Below, piece by piece: positions 1-8,627 of a stretch of DNA of 25,891 bases (position 1 is its first letter; each line of letters begins with the position of its first letter). A model generated the notes under the pieces. It was given only the letters and a program-made list of their open reading frames with translations, searched no databases and was not told the origin of the DNA. The stretch is from an uncultured Clostridia bacterium (GTDB lineage: Bacteria; Bacillota; Clostridia; Oscillospirales; CAG-272): NCBI GenBank assembly GCA_947652805.1, contig CANTEM010000004.1, forward strand, positions 1 to 25,891, given 5' to 3'. Position numbers and translations under genes: made by a program.

Positions 1-12
1 AGGGGAGTTCTA

Positions 13-153
13 AAGGCCCCCTTGTGTAAAGGGGGCTGTCACAGCAAGGCTGTGACTGGGGGATTGTAATACTATTATTTTAGATAATCTACAAATCAGC
101 AGTTTTACAATCCCTCCGTCGCTATGCGACACCTCCCTTTGCACAAGGGAGGC
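13..153 (-). repeat. Palindromic intergenic repeat, copy 1
   Basis: The left end is a hairpin of five C's and five G's around TTGTGTAAA (16-36). A second hairpin GTCACAGC/GCTGTGAC follows (38-56). GGATTGTAA (61-69) is answered by TTACAATCC (105-113), then come hairpin GTCGC-TAT-GCGAC (118-130) and an end hairpin CCTCCC...GGGAGG (132-152). The two arms are thus imperfect inverted copies of each other around an AT-rich core. The core reads in the opposite direction to that of copies 3 and 4. No transposase is present, so it is MITE-like. It sits just upstream of aroQ. Confidence 0.85.
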
Positions 154-198
154 TTAAAAAAGTTTCTGCACCACATAAAGAAAGGACCGGTTATACCT

Positions 199-648
199 AT
201 GAAAATACTGATTCTCAACGGACCCAATTTGAATTTGCTCGGCCTTCGGGAGCCGGACATCTACGGCACGGAAAGCTATCAGGCGCTGCTGGATTCTATC
301 GATGAAACCTGCCGGCAGGCGGAAATCGAATATGAAGTGTTCCAGTCCAATCATGAGGGCGCTTTGGTAGATAAAATCCAGGAGGCATACGGCAAGTTTG
401 ACGGAATCGTGATCAATCCGGCGGCATATACCCACACCAGCGTTGCCATTCTGGACGCCCTGAAGGCGGTAGGACTGCCGACGGTTGAAGTACATCTCTC
501 CGATGTGCACAGCCGGGAAACCTTCCGCAAGATTTCCTATGTATCTGCGGCGTGTGTGAAGACCATAACCGGTAAAGGCTTTGCAGGATATTGGGAAGCC
601 CTTCTCTTTTTAAAGGAACTGGAAAGGAAGAACCGGCATGATTTTTGA
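199..648 (+). CDS. aroQ: Type II 3-dehydroquinate dehydratase
   Basis: Converts 3-dehydroquinate to 3-dehydroshikimate in the shikimate pathway (cytosolic dodecamer in this family). The 149-aa product has the full family length. Visible motifs are LNGPNLNLLGLREPDIYG at residues 6-23, with the active-site loop Arg17 and catalytic Tyr22, SNHEGALVDKIQ at 50-61, NPAAYTHTS at 73-81, and EVHLSDVHSRE at 97-107. An upstream in-frame ATG at 124 would add 25 residues, but that segment is translated from the palindromic repeat; the ATG at 199 gives the canonical N-terminus and is preferred, although its Shine-Dalgarno (AAAGGA near 181) is far and weak. The stop overlaps the start of the next gene by 11 nt, so the two are probably translationally coupled. 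No other aro gene is nearby. Confidence 0.96.
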   Translation: MKILILNGPNLNLLGLREPDIYGTESYQALLDSIDETCRQAEIEYEVFQSNHEGALVDKIQEAYGKFDGIVINPAAYTHTSVAILDALKAVGLPTVEVHLSDVHSRETFRKISYVSAACVKTITGKGFAGYWEALLFLKELERKNRHDF

Positions 649-1429
649 TATACACACCCACTGTTTTCCCAATGCACTGGCACAGCGCGCGATTGCAAAG
701 CTATCCTTTGCCTCCGGCGGGCTGGAACCCCATACAGACGGCACCCTTCCCTCTCTGGAAGCGCTGATGCACCGGCAGGGCGTGGATGCGTTTGCAGTGC
801 AGAATATTGCCACCAATCCGGGACAAATGAAGAAGGTAAACGATTTTGCTGCGTCTATACAGTGCAAGCATATTTATCCCTTTGGAAGCGTCCATCCGGA
901 CGCACCGGACGCCCTGGAGGAGCTGGAACGTATTGCATCTATGGGCATGCGGGGGGTCAAGCTGCATCCGGATTATCAGGATTTTTTTGTAGACGATCCA
1001 CGCATGTTCCCCATCTATAAAAAAGCTGCTGATCTGGGACTTGTCATTCTGTTTCATGCCGGACAGGATTTTGGATATAGAGCCCCCTTCCACTGTACGC
1101 CAAAACGGCTTGCCCGGGCACTGTCCCATATAGACGGTCCTGTGATTGCCGCCCACTGGGGCGGCGCCTGTATGGGAGAAGAGGTGCTTCAATATTTATG
1201 TGGGCTGCCCCTATATTTTGATTTATCCTTCGGATATGGTACAAAGCCCCGCTCCGAGGCGTTGGATATTATTGAAAAGCATGGAACGAATCGGCTTTTA
1301 TTTGGATCAGACTGCCCCTGGCACACGCCGGAAATGGAACTGCGGCTGCTAGAAACACTGGAATTATCCTCGTCGGAGCGCAAGGATATCCTTTGGAACA
1401 ACGCGGCAGAACTGCTGAAAATACAATAA
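638..1429 (+). CDS. Amidohydrolase family protein (amidohydrolase-2, metal-dependent TIM barrel)
   Basis: A 263-aa protein of the Amidohydro_2 superfamily. It has the N-terminal metal motif DIHTH (His6, His8), then GVKLHPDY (His110), FHAG (His140), AAHWGG (His173) and the late acidic metal/catalytic motif FGSDCPW (Asp225). This order fits a complete (beta/alpha)8 metal hydrolase or decarboxylase-like enzyme. The substrate cannot be named from sequence. The start ATG at 638 lies inside the end of aroQ and is preceded by GGAAAGGAAG. Overlap with aroQ suggests one transcript, but a shikimate role is not implied by any motif. The gene ends just before repeat copy 2, which separates it from the convergent protease gene. 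Confidence 0.88.
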   Translation: MIFDIHTHCFPNALAQRAIAKLSFASGGLEPHTDGTLPSLEALMHRQGVDAFAVQNIATNPGQMKKVNDFAASIQCKHIYPFGSVHPDAPDALEELERIASMGMRGVKLHPDYQDFFVDDPRMFPIYKKAADLGLVILFHAGQDFGYRAPFHCTPKRLARALSHIDGPVIAAHWGGACMGEEVLQYLCGLPLYFDLSFGYGTKPRSEALDIIEKHGTNRLLFGSDCPWHTPEMELRLLETLELSSSERKDILWNNAAELLKIQ

Positions 1430-1454
1430 ATGAAAGGCTCCAACCAAACAAAAA

Positions 1455-1593
1455 GGTCCCCTTGTGCAAAGGGGGCTGTCACAGCAAAGCTGTGACTGGG
1501 GGATTGTTTACGATCATTTTGCAGGATTATCAAATCGGCAGTATTACAACCCCTCCGTCGCTACGCGACACCTCCCCTTACACAGGGGAGGCT
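1455..1593 (-). repeat. Palindromic intergenic repeat, copy 2
   Basis: Same architecture as copy 1: left hairpin CCCCTTGTGCAAAGGGG, hairpin GTCACAGC/GCTGTGAC, GGATTGT and its inverse, GTCGCTACGCGAC hairpin, and end hairpin CCTCCCC...GGGGAGG. The end hairpin is followed on the + strand by TTTTGTTT. The left hairpin is followed on the - strand by TTTTTGTTT. The copy lies exactly between two convergent genes, so it may act as a bidirectional intrinsic terminator. The core is in the same orientation as in copy 1. Confidence 0.85.
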
Positions 1594-1608
1594 TTTGTTT
1601 GATTAGGA

Positions 1609-2394
1609 TTACACAAGGGAAGCTTGCGCAGAAGATGCATTTTCTGTCTGGCTTTCCTTCTGCTTTTCCTCTACCTGCCGGCGAAGCTCCTGCAATGCGT
1701 CTGCAAGGGAACCTACCTGATCAATCAAACCGATATCCACCGCTTCCCAGCCGTCAATTAAGGAGCCTACATCTGTGGCGATCTGATCCGTGCGCATCAG
1801 ATATTCCCGGAATTTTTCATCAGATACATGGGAATGCTCTGTAATAAACCGGACGATCCGATCCTGCATCCGTTCAAAATAATAATAGGTTTGTGGCACG
1901 CCTACCACCGTACCGCTCATACGAACCGGATGAATGGTCATCGTAGCGGAGGGTACGATAAAGGATTTTTTCGCGCAGACTGCCAGAGGCACGCCGATGG
2001 AATGCCCGCCCCCAAGTACCAGAGATACCGTGGGTTTGGACATGCCTGCAATCATTTCCGCAATGGCAAGCCCCGCTTCCACATCGCCGCCCATGGTGTT
2101 CAGTACCAAAAGGAGTCCGTCGATCTCATCTGACTGTTCGATAGACACAAGCAGGGGAATAATATGCTCATATTTGGTGGCCTTCTGACCGTCTCCCAAT
2201 ATAAAGTGTCCCTCTACCTGACCGATAATCGTAAGGCAGTGTATGGTTTCCCCATCTTTTTTGGATATTACACTGCCGCTTTTCATAATAAAATCTAACT
2301 GCTCGTTTTCCGCACTGCCGGTATCCTCTGTTCCGGTGCTGTCCTCGGGATTTTCCCCGCCGGCATCTTTTAATTTATTTTTATCTATGTCCAT
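1609..2394 (-). CDS. ClpP-family serine protease, TepA-like (translocation-enhancing protein)
   Basis: A 261-aa ClpP/crotonase-fold protein resembling the TepA/YmfB family of Firmicutes. After an acidic, low-complexity N-terminus (about residues 1-35) come the strand-turn motif LNTMGGDVEAGLAI (98-111), GGGHSIGVP (128-136) with nucleophile Ser132, and MTIHPVR (152-158) with His155. A conserved GLIDQVG lies near 222-228. No signal peptide or membrane segment is visible, so a cytosolic location is likely. The start at 2394 is chosen because AAAGGAGA lies 6-8 nt upstream; an ATG 45 nt further upstream has no such site. It is divergent from deoC and convergent with the amidohydrolase. In Bacillus the homologue has been linked to protein export; the role here is inferred only from family. 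Confidence 0.86.
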   Translation of the reverse strand: MDIDKNKLKDAGGENPEDSTGTEDTGSAENEQLDFIMKSGSVISKKDGETIHCLTIIGQVEGHFILGDGQKATKYEHIIPLLVSIEQSDEIDGLLLVLNTMGGDVEAGLAIAEMIAGMSKPTVSLVLGGGHSIGVPLAVCAKKSFIVPSATMTIHPVRMSGTVVGVPQTYYYFERMQDRIVRFITEHSHVSDEKFREYLMRTDQIATDVGSLIDGWEAVDIGLIDQVGSLADALQELRRQVEEKQKESQTENASSAQASLV

Positions 2395-2464
2395 GTCCGT
2401 CTCCTTTTCTCTGGTTAAATTCCCACTTATTATGCGCAAATCTGGAAAAATCTATACTTCCTCG

Positions 2465-2492
2465 TTGACAAAAGGGGATCTTATGGTATCAT
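2465..2492 (+). promoter_or_regulatory. Sigma-A-type promoter for deoC
   Basis: A perfect -35 TTGACA (2465-2470), a 16-nt spacer and -10 TATCAT (2487-2492, 5/6 to consensus) lie about 30 nt upstream of the deoC start. No clear operator palindrome was seen. Confidence 0.7.
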
Positions 2493-2523
2493 AAACATAG
2501 AATGTATGTTGGAAAAGGAAACG

Positions 2524-3225
2524 ATGCCAATGGAATTATGTGAAATATTAAAACGGGTGGATCACACCCTGCTTGTTCCCACAGCGGTGTGGGAGGATAT
2601 CCGCAAAATCTGCGATGAGGGAATCTTCTACCATACCGCATCCGTTTGTATCCCCCCGTCCTTTGTACGGCAGGCGGCAGCGTATACGGCAGGCAGCGTG
2701 CCGATTTGTACGGTAATCGGGTTTCCAAACGGATATATGACCACGGCGGCAAAATGCTTTGAAGCACAGCAGGCAGTAGCGGACGGCGCAGCGGAAATAG
2801 ATATGGTCGTCAATCTGGGCTGGGTACGGGCAGGCATGTATGATGCAGTGCTTGCGGAAATCAATCAGGTGAAAGCGTCCTGCGATGGCAGGCTGCTAAA
2901 AGTGATCATCGAAACCTGTCTTTTGACGGAAGCAGAAAAAATCCGCATGTGCGACGTTGTATCTGATTCCGATGCAGATTTTATCAAAACCTCTACTGGC
3001 TTTTCCACAGGCGGCGCTACACGGGAGGATATTATTTTAATGAAAGCGCACATGGCTCCCGGCAAAGGGATCAAAGCGGCAGGAGGCGTGAGCGGACCGG
3101 AGGCAGCAGCGGAGCTGATCCGTCTGGGAGCAGACCGGATTGGTACCAGCCGGGTGATTGCAGCGCTGGTACAAAAACAAAAGGAGGGCACAGCTTATGA
3201 AACCATATCCAACACCGCATATTAA
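2524..3225 (+). CDS. deoC: Deoxyribose-phosphate aldolase
   Basis: Cleaves 2-deoxyribose-5-phosphate to glyceraldehyde-3-phosphate and acetaldehyde, the last step of deoxynucleoside catabolism. It is a class I aldolase: the Schiff-base Lys is in FIKTSTGF (Lys155), with the proton-relay Lys in KAAGGV (Lys184) and Asp93 in EIDMVVN. At 233 aa the length is normal. The ATG at 2524 has GGAAAAGGA a few bases upstream and is preferred over ATG 2506 (no site, would overlap the Shine-Dalgarno) and over 2530. The 3' end overlaps deoD by 29 nt and contains the deoD ribosome binding site, so the two are translationally coupled. Phosphopentomutase and pyrimidine phosphorylase genes are not in the window. 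Confidence 0.96.
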   Translation: MPMELCEILKRVDHTLLVPTAVWEDIRKICDEGIFYHTASVCIPPSFVRQAAAYTAGSVPICTVIGFPNGYMTTAAKCFEAQQAVADGAAEIDMVVNLGWVRAGMYDAVLAEINQVKASCDGRLLKVIIETCLLTEAEKIRMCDVVSDSDADFIKTSTGFSTGGATREDIILMKAHMAPGKGIKAAGGVSGPEAAAELIRLGADRIGTSRVIAALVQKQKEGTAYETISNTAY

Positions 3226-3928
3226 CGCGTCTCCCGCCGATTTTGCACCGGTGGTTCTGATGCCCGGCGATCCTCTGCGGGCGAAATATATAGCAGAAAC
3301 CTTCCTGACAGACCCTGTGCTGGTCAACAATGTCCGGGGCGTGCAGGGATACACCGGCAGCTACAAGGGAAGGCGCATCTCCGTTATGGCAAGCGGCATG
3401 GGTATGCCGTCCATGGGCATTTATTCCTACGAGCTGTTCAACTTTTTCGGTGTGGAGGCAATTATCCGGGTCGGCTCCGCCGGCGGAATCCGGGAGGACG
3501 TACATCTGCGGGATATTGTGATCGGCCAGGGCGCGTGCACAGATTCTGCATTTTCTCACACGTTCCGGCTTCCCGGAGCCTTTGCGCCCATTGCAAGCTA
3601 CCGACTGTTGGAGCACTGCACAGGGGTGGCAAGAGACGCGGGGCTGGCATATCATGTGGGGAATCTTCTTTCCAGCGATCTTTTTTATCATGATGATCCA
3701 GATTCCACCGCCCTTTGGAACAAGATGGGCGTGCTTGCGGTGGAAATGGAAGCGGCAGCGTTATATATGAACGCAGCCCGCGCGGGGAAACACGGGCTGG
3801 CGATCTGTACGGTGTCCGATCATCTCCTGACAGGAGAAGCGACAACAGCGCAGGAGCGGCAGACCTCTTTTACAGATATGATGCGTCTTGCCCTGGAAAC
3901 GGCAGTGTCGTTTATGGAGGATATGTGA
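3197..3928 (+). CDS. deoD: Purine-nucleoside phosphorylase, DeoD type
   Basis: Phosphorolyses purine (deoxy)nucleosides to free base and (deoxy)ribose-1-phosphate; DeoD enzymes are hexameric and cytosolic. The 243-aa sequence closely follows the E. coli type: MPGDPLRAKYIAETF (22-36, phosphate-binding Gly/Arg), RVGSAGG (91-97), AVEMEAAALY (181-190, ribose-binding Glu/Met/Glu) and TVSDH (205-209) with general-acid Asp208. The start at 3197 has AAGGAGG at 3181-3187; an in-frame ATG at 3158 would run further into deoC and lacks homology. It pairs with deoC for deoxynucleoside salvage. A hairpin with a short T-run follows the stop. Confidence 0.97.
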   Translation: MKPYPTPHINASPADFAPVVLMPGDPLRAKYIAETFLTDPVLVNNVRGVQGYTGSYKGRRISVMASGMGMPSMGIYSYELFNFFGVEAIIRVGSAGGIREDVHLRDIVIGQGACTDSAFSHTFRLPGAFAPIASYRLLEHCTGVARDAGLAYHVGNLLSSDLFYHDDPDSTALWNKMGVLAVEMEAAALYMNAARAGKHGLAICTVSDHLLTGEATTAQERQTSFTDMMRLALETAVSFMEDM

Positions 3929-3929
3929 T

Positions 3930-3980
3930 AAGGCTCCCTTTGCACAAGGGAGGCTGATGAAGTTAAGCGGGAGCCTTTTC
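3930..3980 (+). terminator. Probable terminator of deoCD, derived from a repeat fragment
   Basis: GGCTCCC just after the deoD stop can pair with GGGAGCC (3969-3975), followed by TTTTC. The inner part CTCCCTTTGCACAAGGGAG is the end hairpin of the palindromic repeat family, so this looks like a solo repeat arm serving as terminator. Confidence 0.6.
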
Positions 3981-4057
3981 GTTCGTACAAACTTTTTGCA
4001 TATATACTCTCCCCCGGGAGACAATAAGAACAGCTTAACCGGAAGGAAGGAACTGCA

Positions 4058-4300
4058 ATGGACGATAAAAAGAAAAAGAAACCCATCGAAAATGAAGAAA
4101 ATCTTACATCCCCTCTGGAGGATTTTACCGGTCCCGATGAACCGAACGGACCTGCATCCGCCCAGATTTACCCTTCCAATGAAGTGGAGGACGGCATTCG
4201 TCCCCGTATGACGGTGGGAGATCTTGCAGGAGAGGAATACTCCCGCTATCCCGCAAAAAACACCGAAGACGGCGGAAATATGCCCGTAGGAGAAGACTGA
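4058..4300 (+). CDS. Small acidic hypothetical protein
   Basis: An 80-aa product, not recognised. It begins with a lysine run (MDDKKKKK) and is then rich in Glu, Asp, Pro, Gly and Asn, with no hydrophobic core, Cys or membrane segment, so it is probably largely disordered and cytosolic. It is likely a real gene because GGAAGGAAGG lies 7 nt before the ATG and a strong terminator directly follows the stop. It stands alone between the deoCD terminator and the aminotransferase. Function unknown. Confidence 0.6.
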   Translation: MDDKKKKKPIENEENLTSPLEDFTGPDEPNGPASAQIYPSNEVEDGIRPRMTVGDLAGEEYSRYPAKNTEDGGNMPVGED

Positions 4301-4302
4301 AT

Positions 4303-4350
4303 AAAAAGAATCGTTCTGAGCGCGATCCGCACTCAGAACGATTCTTTTTT
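4303..4350 (+). terminator. Strong Rho-independent terminator
   Basis: A perfect ~18-bp stem (AAAAAGAATCGTTCTGAG with its complement at 4332-4349) with an 11-nt loop and a run of T's. It lies right after the stop of the small acidic gene and is likely bidirectional because the 5' side starts with an A-run. Confidence 0.9.
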
Positions 4351-4425
4351 ACAGAAAAGCTGCATATGCTTTATAAGTTTGGACGATACGGGTATAACTA
4401 TAGAAAAGGCATTAGAAAGGCAGCG

Positions 4426-5634
4426 ATGATCATGTACATCAATCCGAAATTACAGGATATCCGCTATGAAATCCGCGGCGCACTTCAGCAGACTGCGGAC
4501 GAAATGCAAAAACGCGGAGAGGCGGTTCTGCATCTCAATATTGGAAATCCGGCTTCCTTCGGATTCCGTGCGCCGGCGGACTTGCTGCACACGTATATAG
4601 ACTGCCTTACAGAGACCCAGGGATATTCCGACTCCCGGGGGCTGCTCAGCGCCCGGCTGGCGATCACGGAATACTGTAAAAACAAAGGCATGGCTCCCTA
4701 TTCCCCGGATGCTGTGTACACAGGCAACGGCGTCAGCGAGATGATTCTCATGTCCATGCAGGCGCTTTTAGAGGACGGAGACGAAGTGCTTGTCCCGGCG
4801 CCGGACTATCCCCTGTGGACGGCTGCCGTCCGGCTGGCAGGGGGACGTGCCGTACATTATTTGTGTGATGAGGATGCAGGGTGGAATCCTGATTTGCAGG
4901 ACATGGAGCGAAAAATCACCCGCCGCACCCGGGGCATTGTAATCATCAATCCCAATAATCCCACAGGAGCCTTATATCCCGCCGGGGTGCTGGCGGAAAT
5001 CGGAACCCTTGCCCGGCGACATGGACTGATTCTGTTATCCGATGAAATTTATGATCGGCTGGTACTGGACGGGAATACTCACACAGCGACAGCAGCAGCG
5101 GCGCCGGACGTACCGGTGATCTGCTACAACGGACTTTCCAAATCCCATCTGCTCACCGGATTCCGCTGCGGCTGGATCTGCCTGTGCGGGGACTGGTCCC
5201 GGCATGAGGGATTTATCCGGGGAATGGATTTGCTCGCCTCCCTCCGGCTTTGTTCCAATGTTCCCTCCCAGGCGATCATCCCGGCGGCGCTTGCAAACGA
5301 CGCGGCAATGCAGGCGCTTCTCGCTCCCGGCGGCAGGATCTTCCGACAGCGACAGGCTGTATGCAATGCGCTGGGAAAGCTCTCCGGGGTCAGCTTCTGC
5401 ACACCCCAGGCAGGGTTTTATATTTTTCCGAAAATTGACCTGCGCGCCTATCCTATCGGCGATGATATCCAGTTCGCCACCCGTCTGCTCACCCAGGAGA
5501 AAATTCTGATCACGCCGGGCACCGGCTTTAACTGGACTGCTCCGGATCATTTCCGGATTGTATTTCTTCCGGAGGCGGCACAACTTACAGATGCAGTTGC
5601 GCGCATCGGTAAGGTATTGGAATCCTTTGCATAA
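4426..5634 (+). CDS. alaA: AlaA-like pyridoxal-phosphate aminotransferase (glutamate-pyruvate type)
   Basis: A class I/II fold-type I aminotransferase of 402 aa, very similar throughout to the E. coli AlaA (YfbQ) pattern: LHLNIGNPASFGF (36-48), YTGNGVSEMI (98-107), VPAPDYPLW (123-131), VIINPNNPTGA (172-182), SDEIYDRL (205-212) and the PLP-lysine motif NGLSKSHLLTGFRCGW with Lys239. Near the C-terminus HFRIVFLP carries the carboxylate-binding Arg. AlaA enzymes make alanine from pyruvate and glutamate; substrate assignment here is by family. The start at 4426 follows GAAAGG by about 5 nt; an ATG at 4432 is also possible, and an upstream ATG at 4366 has no such site. Convergent with uvrA, with a shared hairpin between them. 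Confidence 0.9.
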   Translation: MIMYINPKLQDIRYEIRGALQQTADEMQKRGEAVLHLNIGNPASFGFRAPADLLHTYIDCLTETQGYSDSRGLLSARLAITEYCKNKGMAPYSPDAVYTGNGVSEMILMSMQALLEDGDEVLVPAPDYPLWTAAVRLAGGRAVHYLCDEDAGWNPDLQDMERKITRRTRGIVIINPNNPTGALYPAGVLAEIGTLARRHGLILLSDEIYDRLVLDGNTHTATAAAAPDVPVICYNGLSKSHLLTGFRCGWICLCGDWSRHEGFIRGMDLLASLRLCSNVPSQAIIPAALANDAAMQALLAPGGRIFRQRQAVCNALGKLSGVSFCTPQAGFYIFPKIDLRAYPIGDDIQFATRLLTQEKILITPGTGFNWTAPDHFRIVFLPEAAQLTDAVARIGKVLESFA

Positions 5635-5636
5635 AC

Positions 5637-5666
5637 GGAAAAGGAAGAGAAAACCCTTCCTTTTCC
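5637..5666. terminator. Shared hairpin between convergent alaA-like gene and uvrA
   Basis: A perfect 11-bp stem GGAAAAGGAAG/CTTCCTTTTCC with an 8-nt loop fills the gap between the two stop codons. The T-rich 3' arm on either strand fits a bidirectional terminator, though no long separate T-run follows. Confidence 0.6.
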
Positions 5667-8516
5667 TTATTCCTTATCAAATCCGGGAAGCTTTCCCCGG
5701 AGGTACTGTCCCGTATAAGACGCAGGACACGCTGCAACCTCCTCGGGTGTGCCGCAGCAGACGATATTGCCGCCGCCGGCGCCGCCCTCCGGTCCCAGAT
5801 CAATAATATAATCCGCCGTTTTGATAATATCCAGATTGTGCTCGATGACCAGCACGGTGTTTCCCGCATCTACCAGACGCTGCAATACGCTGATCAGCTT
5901 CTCCACATCGGCAGTGTGCAGTCCCGTGGTAGGCTCGTCCAGCACATAAATCGTGCGGCCTGTACTGCGCTTGGAAAGCTCTGCGGACAGCTTCACCCGC
6001 TGGGCTTCGCCGCCGGACAGGGTGGTGGAGGACTGCCCGATTTTTACATAGCCAAGCCCCACATCGCACAGGGTTTTCAGCCGGTTTGCAATACGGGGCA
6101 GATCGGCGAAAAACACCGCGCCCTCCTCGGCAGTCATTTCCAGCACATCGGCAATGCTTTTGCCTTTATACTTTGCCTCCAGCGTCTCTTTATTATACCG
6201 CTTGCCGTGGCAAACGTCACAGGTGACATATACATCCGGCAAAAAGTGCATTTCGATTTTCTTCACGCCGTCTCCCTCGCAGGCTTCACAGCGTCCGCCG
6301 CGCACGTTGAAGGAGAATCTGCCTGCTTTATATCCCCGCAGATTTGCCGCCGGTGTTTTTGCAAACAGCTCCCGGATATCGGTAAACAGCCCCGTATATG
6401 TGGCAGGATTGGAACGGGGGGTACGTCCGATGGGGCTTTGGTCAATGTCAATGACCTTATCCAGCGCTTCTGTGCCCCGGATTTCCTTATGCTTGCCCGG
6501 CCATGTGGTGGCGCGGTTGAGGGACGCGGCGAGAGAACGGTATATAATCGTATTCACCAGAGAGGATTTCCCGCTTCCGGACACCCCGGTTACACATACA
6601 AAGCATCCCAGCGGAATATCTACCGTCACGTTTTTCAGGTTGTTTTCACAGGCGTCCACAACGGTGAGCACCTTTCCGTTGCCCTTCCGCCGCTCCGTCG
6701 GTACAGCAATGGAGCGGCGTCCGGACAAAAACGCGCCGGTGAGGGATTTCTTATCCGCCATGATCTGCTTCGGCGTGCCGGCAGCAACGACCTCGCCTCC
6801 GTGTACGCCTGCGCCCGGACCGATATCCAGGATATAGTCCGCGTTTTCCATGGTTTCTTCATCGTGCTCCACCACGATTACGCTGTTGCCAATATCCCGA
6901 AGCTGCTTCAGGGTTTGAATCAGCTTGCTGTTGTCCCGCTGGTGGAGTCCGATGCTGGGTTCGTCCAGAATATACAGCACCCCCGCAAGGGAGGAGCCGA
7001 TCTGGGTTGCCAAACGGATCCGCTGGGCTTCCCCACCAGACAGGGTGCCGCTGCGCCGGGACAGGGTGAGATATTCCAGTCCGACGGAGGACAAAAAGCC
7101 CAACCGGCTTTTCAGTTCCTTGATAATCTGCCGTGCGATCTGTTCTTCCATTTCGGTAAAATGCAGATTATTTGTAAACGCCAGTGCGTCTGTAATGGAG
7201 AGATTGCAGAACTGGTCGATATTGAGTCCGCCTATTGTAACGGAGAGGGACTCCGGGCTCAGCCGGCTCCCGCCGCAGGCGGGACAGTCCTGCTCCTCCA
7301 TAAACTGCTCATAATATTCGTTTTCCGCGCCGCCTTGCTCCATCCGGGCACGGATTGTATGAAGAATCCCGTCATACTTCACCCGCTGCCGGCGGGTGTA
7401 TCCGCCAAAGCCCCGGACAATATCATAGGTTTCATCTCCCGTTCCGTGGAGCAGCGCCTTCAGCGCTTTATCGGAAAAGGAGAAGAGGGGCTGATCCATA
7501 CGGAAGCCGTATTTCTCTCCCACGGCGGCGATCAGAGGACCGGTCCATGTATCCGGGCCCAAGGATTTAAAACCGTTTACAGCAATGCCCCCTTCCAGAA
7601 GGGACAGTTCCCGGTCGGGGAGGATTTTCGGGATAGAGATATTCCGTGTCACGCCGAGACCGGCGCAGCTTTTGCAGGCGCCGAAGGGATTATTAAAAGA
7701 GAACATCCGGGGCTCCAGCTCACCGAAGCTGATCCCGTGCTCCTCGCAGGCATAGTTTGTGGAGAATTGCAGTTCTTCCTCCGCTCCGCCGTCGCTCCCC
7801 GGCAGGATAATCACCGTCAGCAGTCCGCCGCTTTCCCGCAAGGCTGTCTCCACGCTGTCGGACAGGCGAGTGCGGATATCCGGCTTCATCACCAGACGAT
7901 CCACTACGATTTCAATGGTATGCCGCTGATTTTTCTCCAGTTCAAAATCCTCTGCCAGATCATAGATGATCCCGTCGCAGCGCACCCGGGAAAAGCCGCT
8001 TTTCTTTGCGTCCTCCAGCACTTTCTCGTGCCGTCCCTTTTTCCCCCGCACGACAGGGGAAAGGATCATAAACCGCGCGCCCTCTGGGATACCCATTACC
8101 CGATCCATAATCTGATCTGTCGTCTGCTGCCGGATCTCCTTGCCGCAGACAGGACAGTGGGGCACGCCCAGCCGAGCGTACAAAAGCCGGAGATAATCGT
8201 AAATCTCCGTTACGGTGCCCACTGTGGAACGGGGGTTTTTGGAGGTGGTTTTCTGATCAATGGAAATTGCGGGAGACAGTCCTTCTACCGAATCAATATC
8301 CGGCTTATCCATTTGCCCCAGAAACATCCGGGCATAGGAAGAAAGGCTTTCCACAAACCGGCGATGTCCTTCTGCATAAATGGTGTCAAAGGCAAGAGAG
8401 GATTTTCCCGATCCGGACAGTCCGGTGAGAACCACCAGCTTGTCCCGGGGGATTTTTACATCAATATTCTTCAGATTATTTACGCGGGCGCCCCGCACAG
8501 TGAGATATTTTGGCAT
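5667..8516 (-). CDS. uvrA: Excinuclease ABC subunit A
   Basis: The DNA-damage recognition ATPase of nucleotide excision repair, acting as a dimer with UvrB. At 949 aa it is full length. It has two ABC modules: Walker A GLSGSGKSSLAFDTIYAE near residue 32 and GVSGSGKSSL near 640; signatures LSGGEAQRIRLA and LSGGEAQRVKLS; and Walker B motifs ILDEPSIGLHQRD and VLDEPTTGLH. Cysteine pairs for zinc include CPVC, CKSC and CPACGG in the first half, and CEAC...CDVC in the second. AAAAAGGATG precedes the ATG. In many Firmicutes uvrA directly follows uvrB; here uvrB is some 6.5 kb away on the same strand with other genes between. No LexA-type GAAC-N4-GTTC box was found upstream. Confidence 0.98.
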   Translation of the reverse strand: MPKYLTVRGARVNNLKNIDVKIPRDKLVVLTGLSGSGKSSLAFDTIYAEGHRRFVESLSSYARMFLGQMDKPDIDSVEGLSPAISIDQKTTSKNPRSTVGTVTEIYDYLRLLYARLGVPHCPVCGKEIRQQTTDQIMDRVMGIPEGARFMILSPVVRGKKGRHEKVLEDAKKSGFSRVRCDGIIYDLAEDFELEKNQRHTIEIVVDRLVMKPDIRTRLSDSVETALRESGGLLTVIILPGSDGGAEEELQFSTNYACEEHGISFGELEPRMFSFNNPFGACKSCAGLGVTRNISIPKILPDRELSLLEGGIAVNGFKSLGPDTWTGPLIAAVGEKYGFRMDQPLFSFSDKALKALLHGTGDETYDIVRGFGGYTRRQRVKYDGILHTIRARMEQGGAENEYYEQFMEEQDCPACGGSRLSPESLSVTIGGLNIDQFCNLSITDALAFTNNLHFTEMEEQIARQIIKELKSRLGFLSSVGLEYLTLSRRSGTLSGGEAQRIRLATQIGSSLAGVLYILDEPSIGLHQRDNSKLIQTLKQLRDIGNSVIVVEHDEETMENADYILDIGPGAGVHGGEVVAAGTPKQIMADKKSLTGAFLSGRRSIAVPTERRKGNGKVLTVVDACENNLKNVTVDIPLGCFVCVTGVSGSGKSSLVNTIIYRSLAASLNRATTWPGKHKEIRGTEALDKVIDIDQSPIGRTPRSNPATYTGLFTDIRELFAKTPAANLRGYKAGRFSFNVRGGRCEACEGDGVKKIEMHFLPDVYVTCDVCHGKRYNKETLEAKYKGKSIADVLEMTAEEGAVFFADLPRIANRLKTLCDVGLGYVKIGQSSTTLSGGEAQRVKLSAELSKRSTGRTIYVLDEPTTGLHTADVEKLISVLQRLVDAGNTVLVIEHNLDIIKTADYIIDLGPEGGAGGGNIVCCGTPEEVAACPASYTGQYLRGKLPGFDKE

Positions 8517-8576
8517 AAACGATCATCCTTTTTATAGTTGGAAAGAAGGGAGCCTTTTCCTGCAAACGTATACACG

Positions 8577-8604
8577 CAAGCGTTCGCCTACCGGCGAACG
8601 CTTG
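8577..8604. repeat. GC-rich perfect hairpin between hydratase and uvrA
   Basis: CAAGCGTTCGCC (8577-8588) is followed by a 4-nt loop and its exact complement (8593-8604). On the + side a T-rich TTTGTTTA follows; on the - strand, in which the flanking genes are transcribed, there is no clear T-run. It may be a terminator or an mRNA-stabilising hairpin. Confidence 0.55.
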
Positions 8605-8627
8605 TTTGTTTACTGTTATTGTACAAA

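Noticed and set aside
124..198. N-terminal extension of aroQ from ATG 124
   Set aside because: It would be translated from the palindromic repeat arm and has no homology to the family; ATG 199 matches the canonical N-terminus.
5838..8537. Very long open frame antisense to uvrA (899 codons), with similar ones opposite uvrB, pyrG and hydS
   Set aside because: They lie in the mirror of well-recognised genes, resemble no known proteins, and are typical of GC-biased codon use in the real gene.
8577..8604. GTTC...GAAC in the hairpin upstream of uvrA as a LexA/DinR box
   Set aside because: The half-sites are in the wrong order (GTTC-N10-GAAC rather than GAAC-N4-GTTC) and belong to a longer perfect hairpin.
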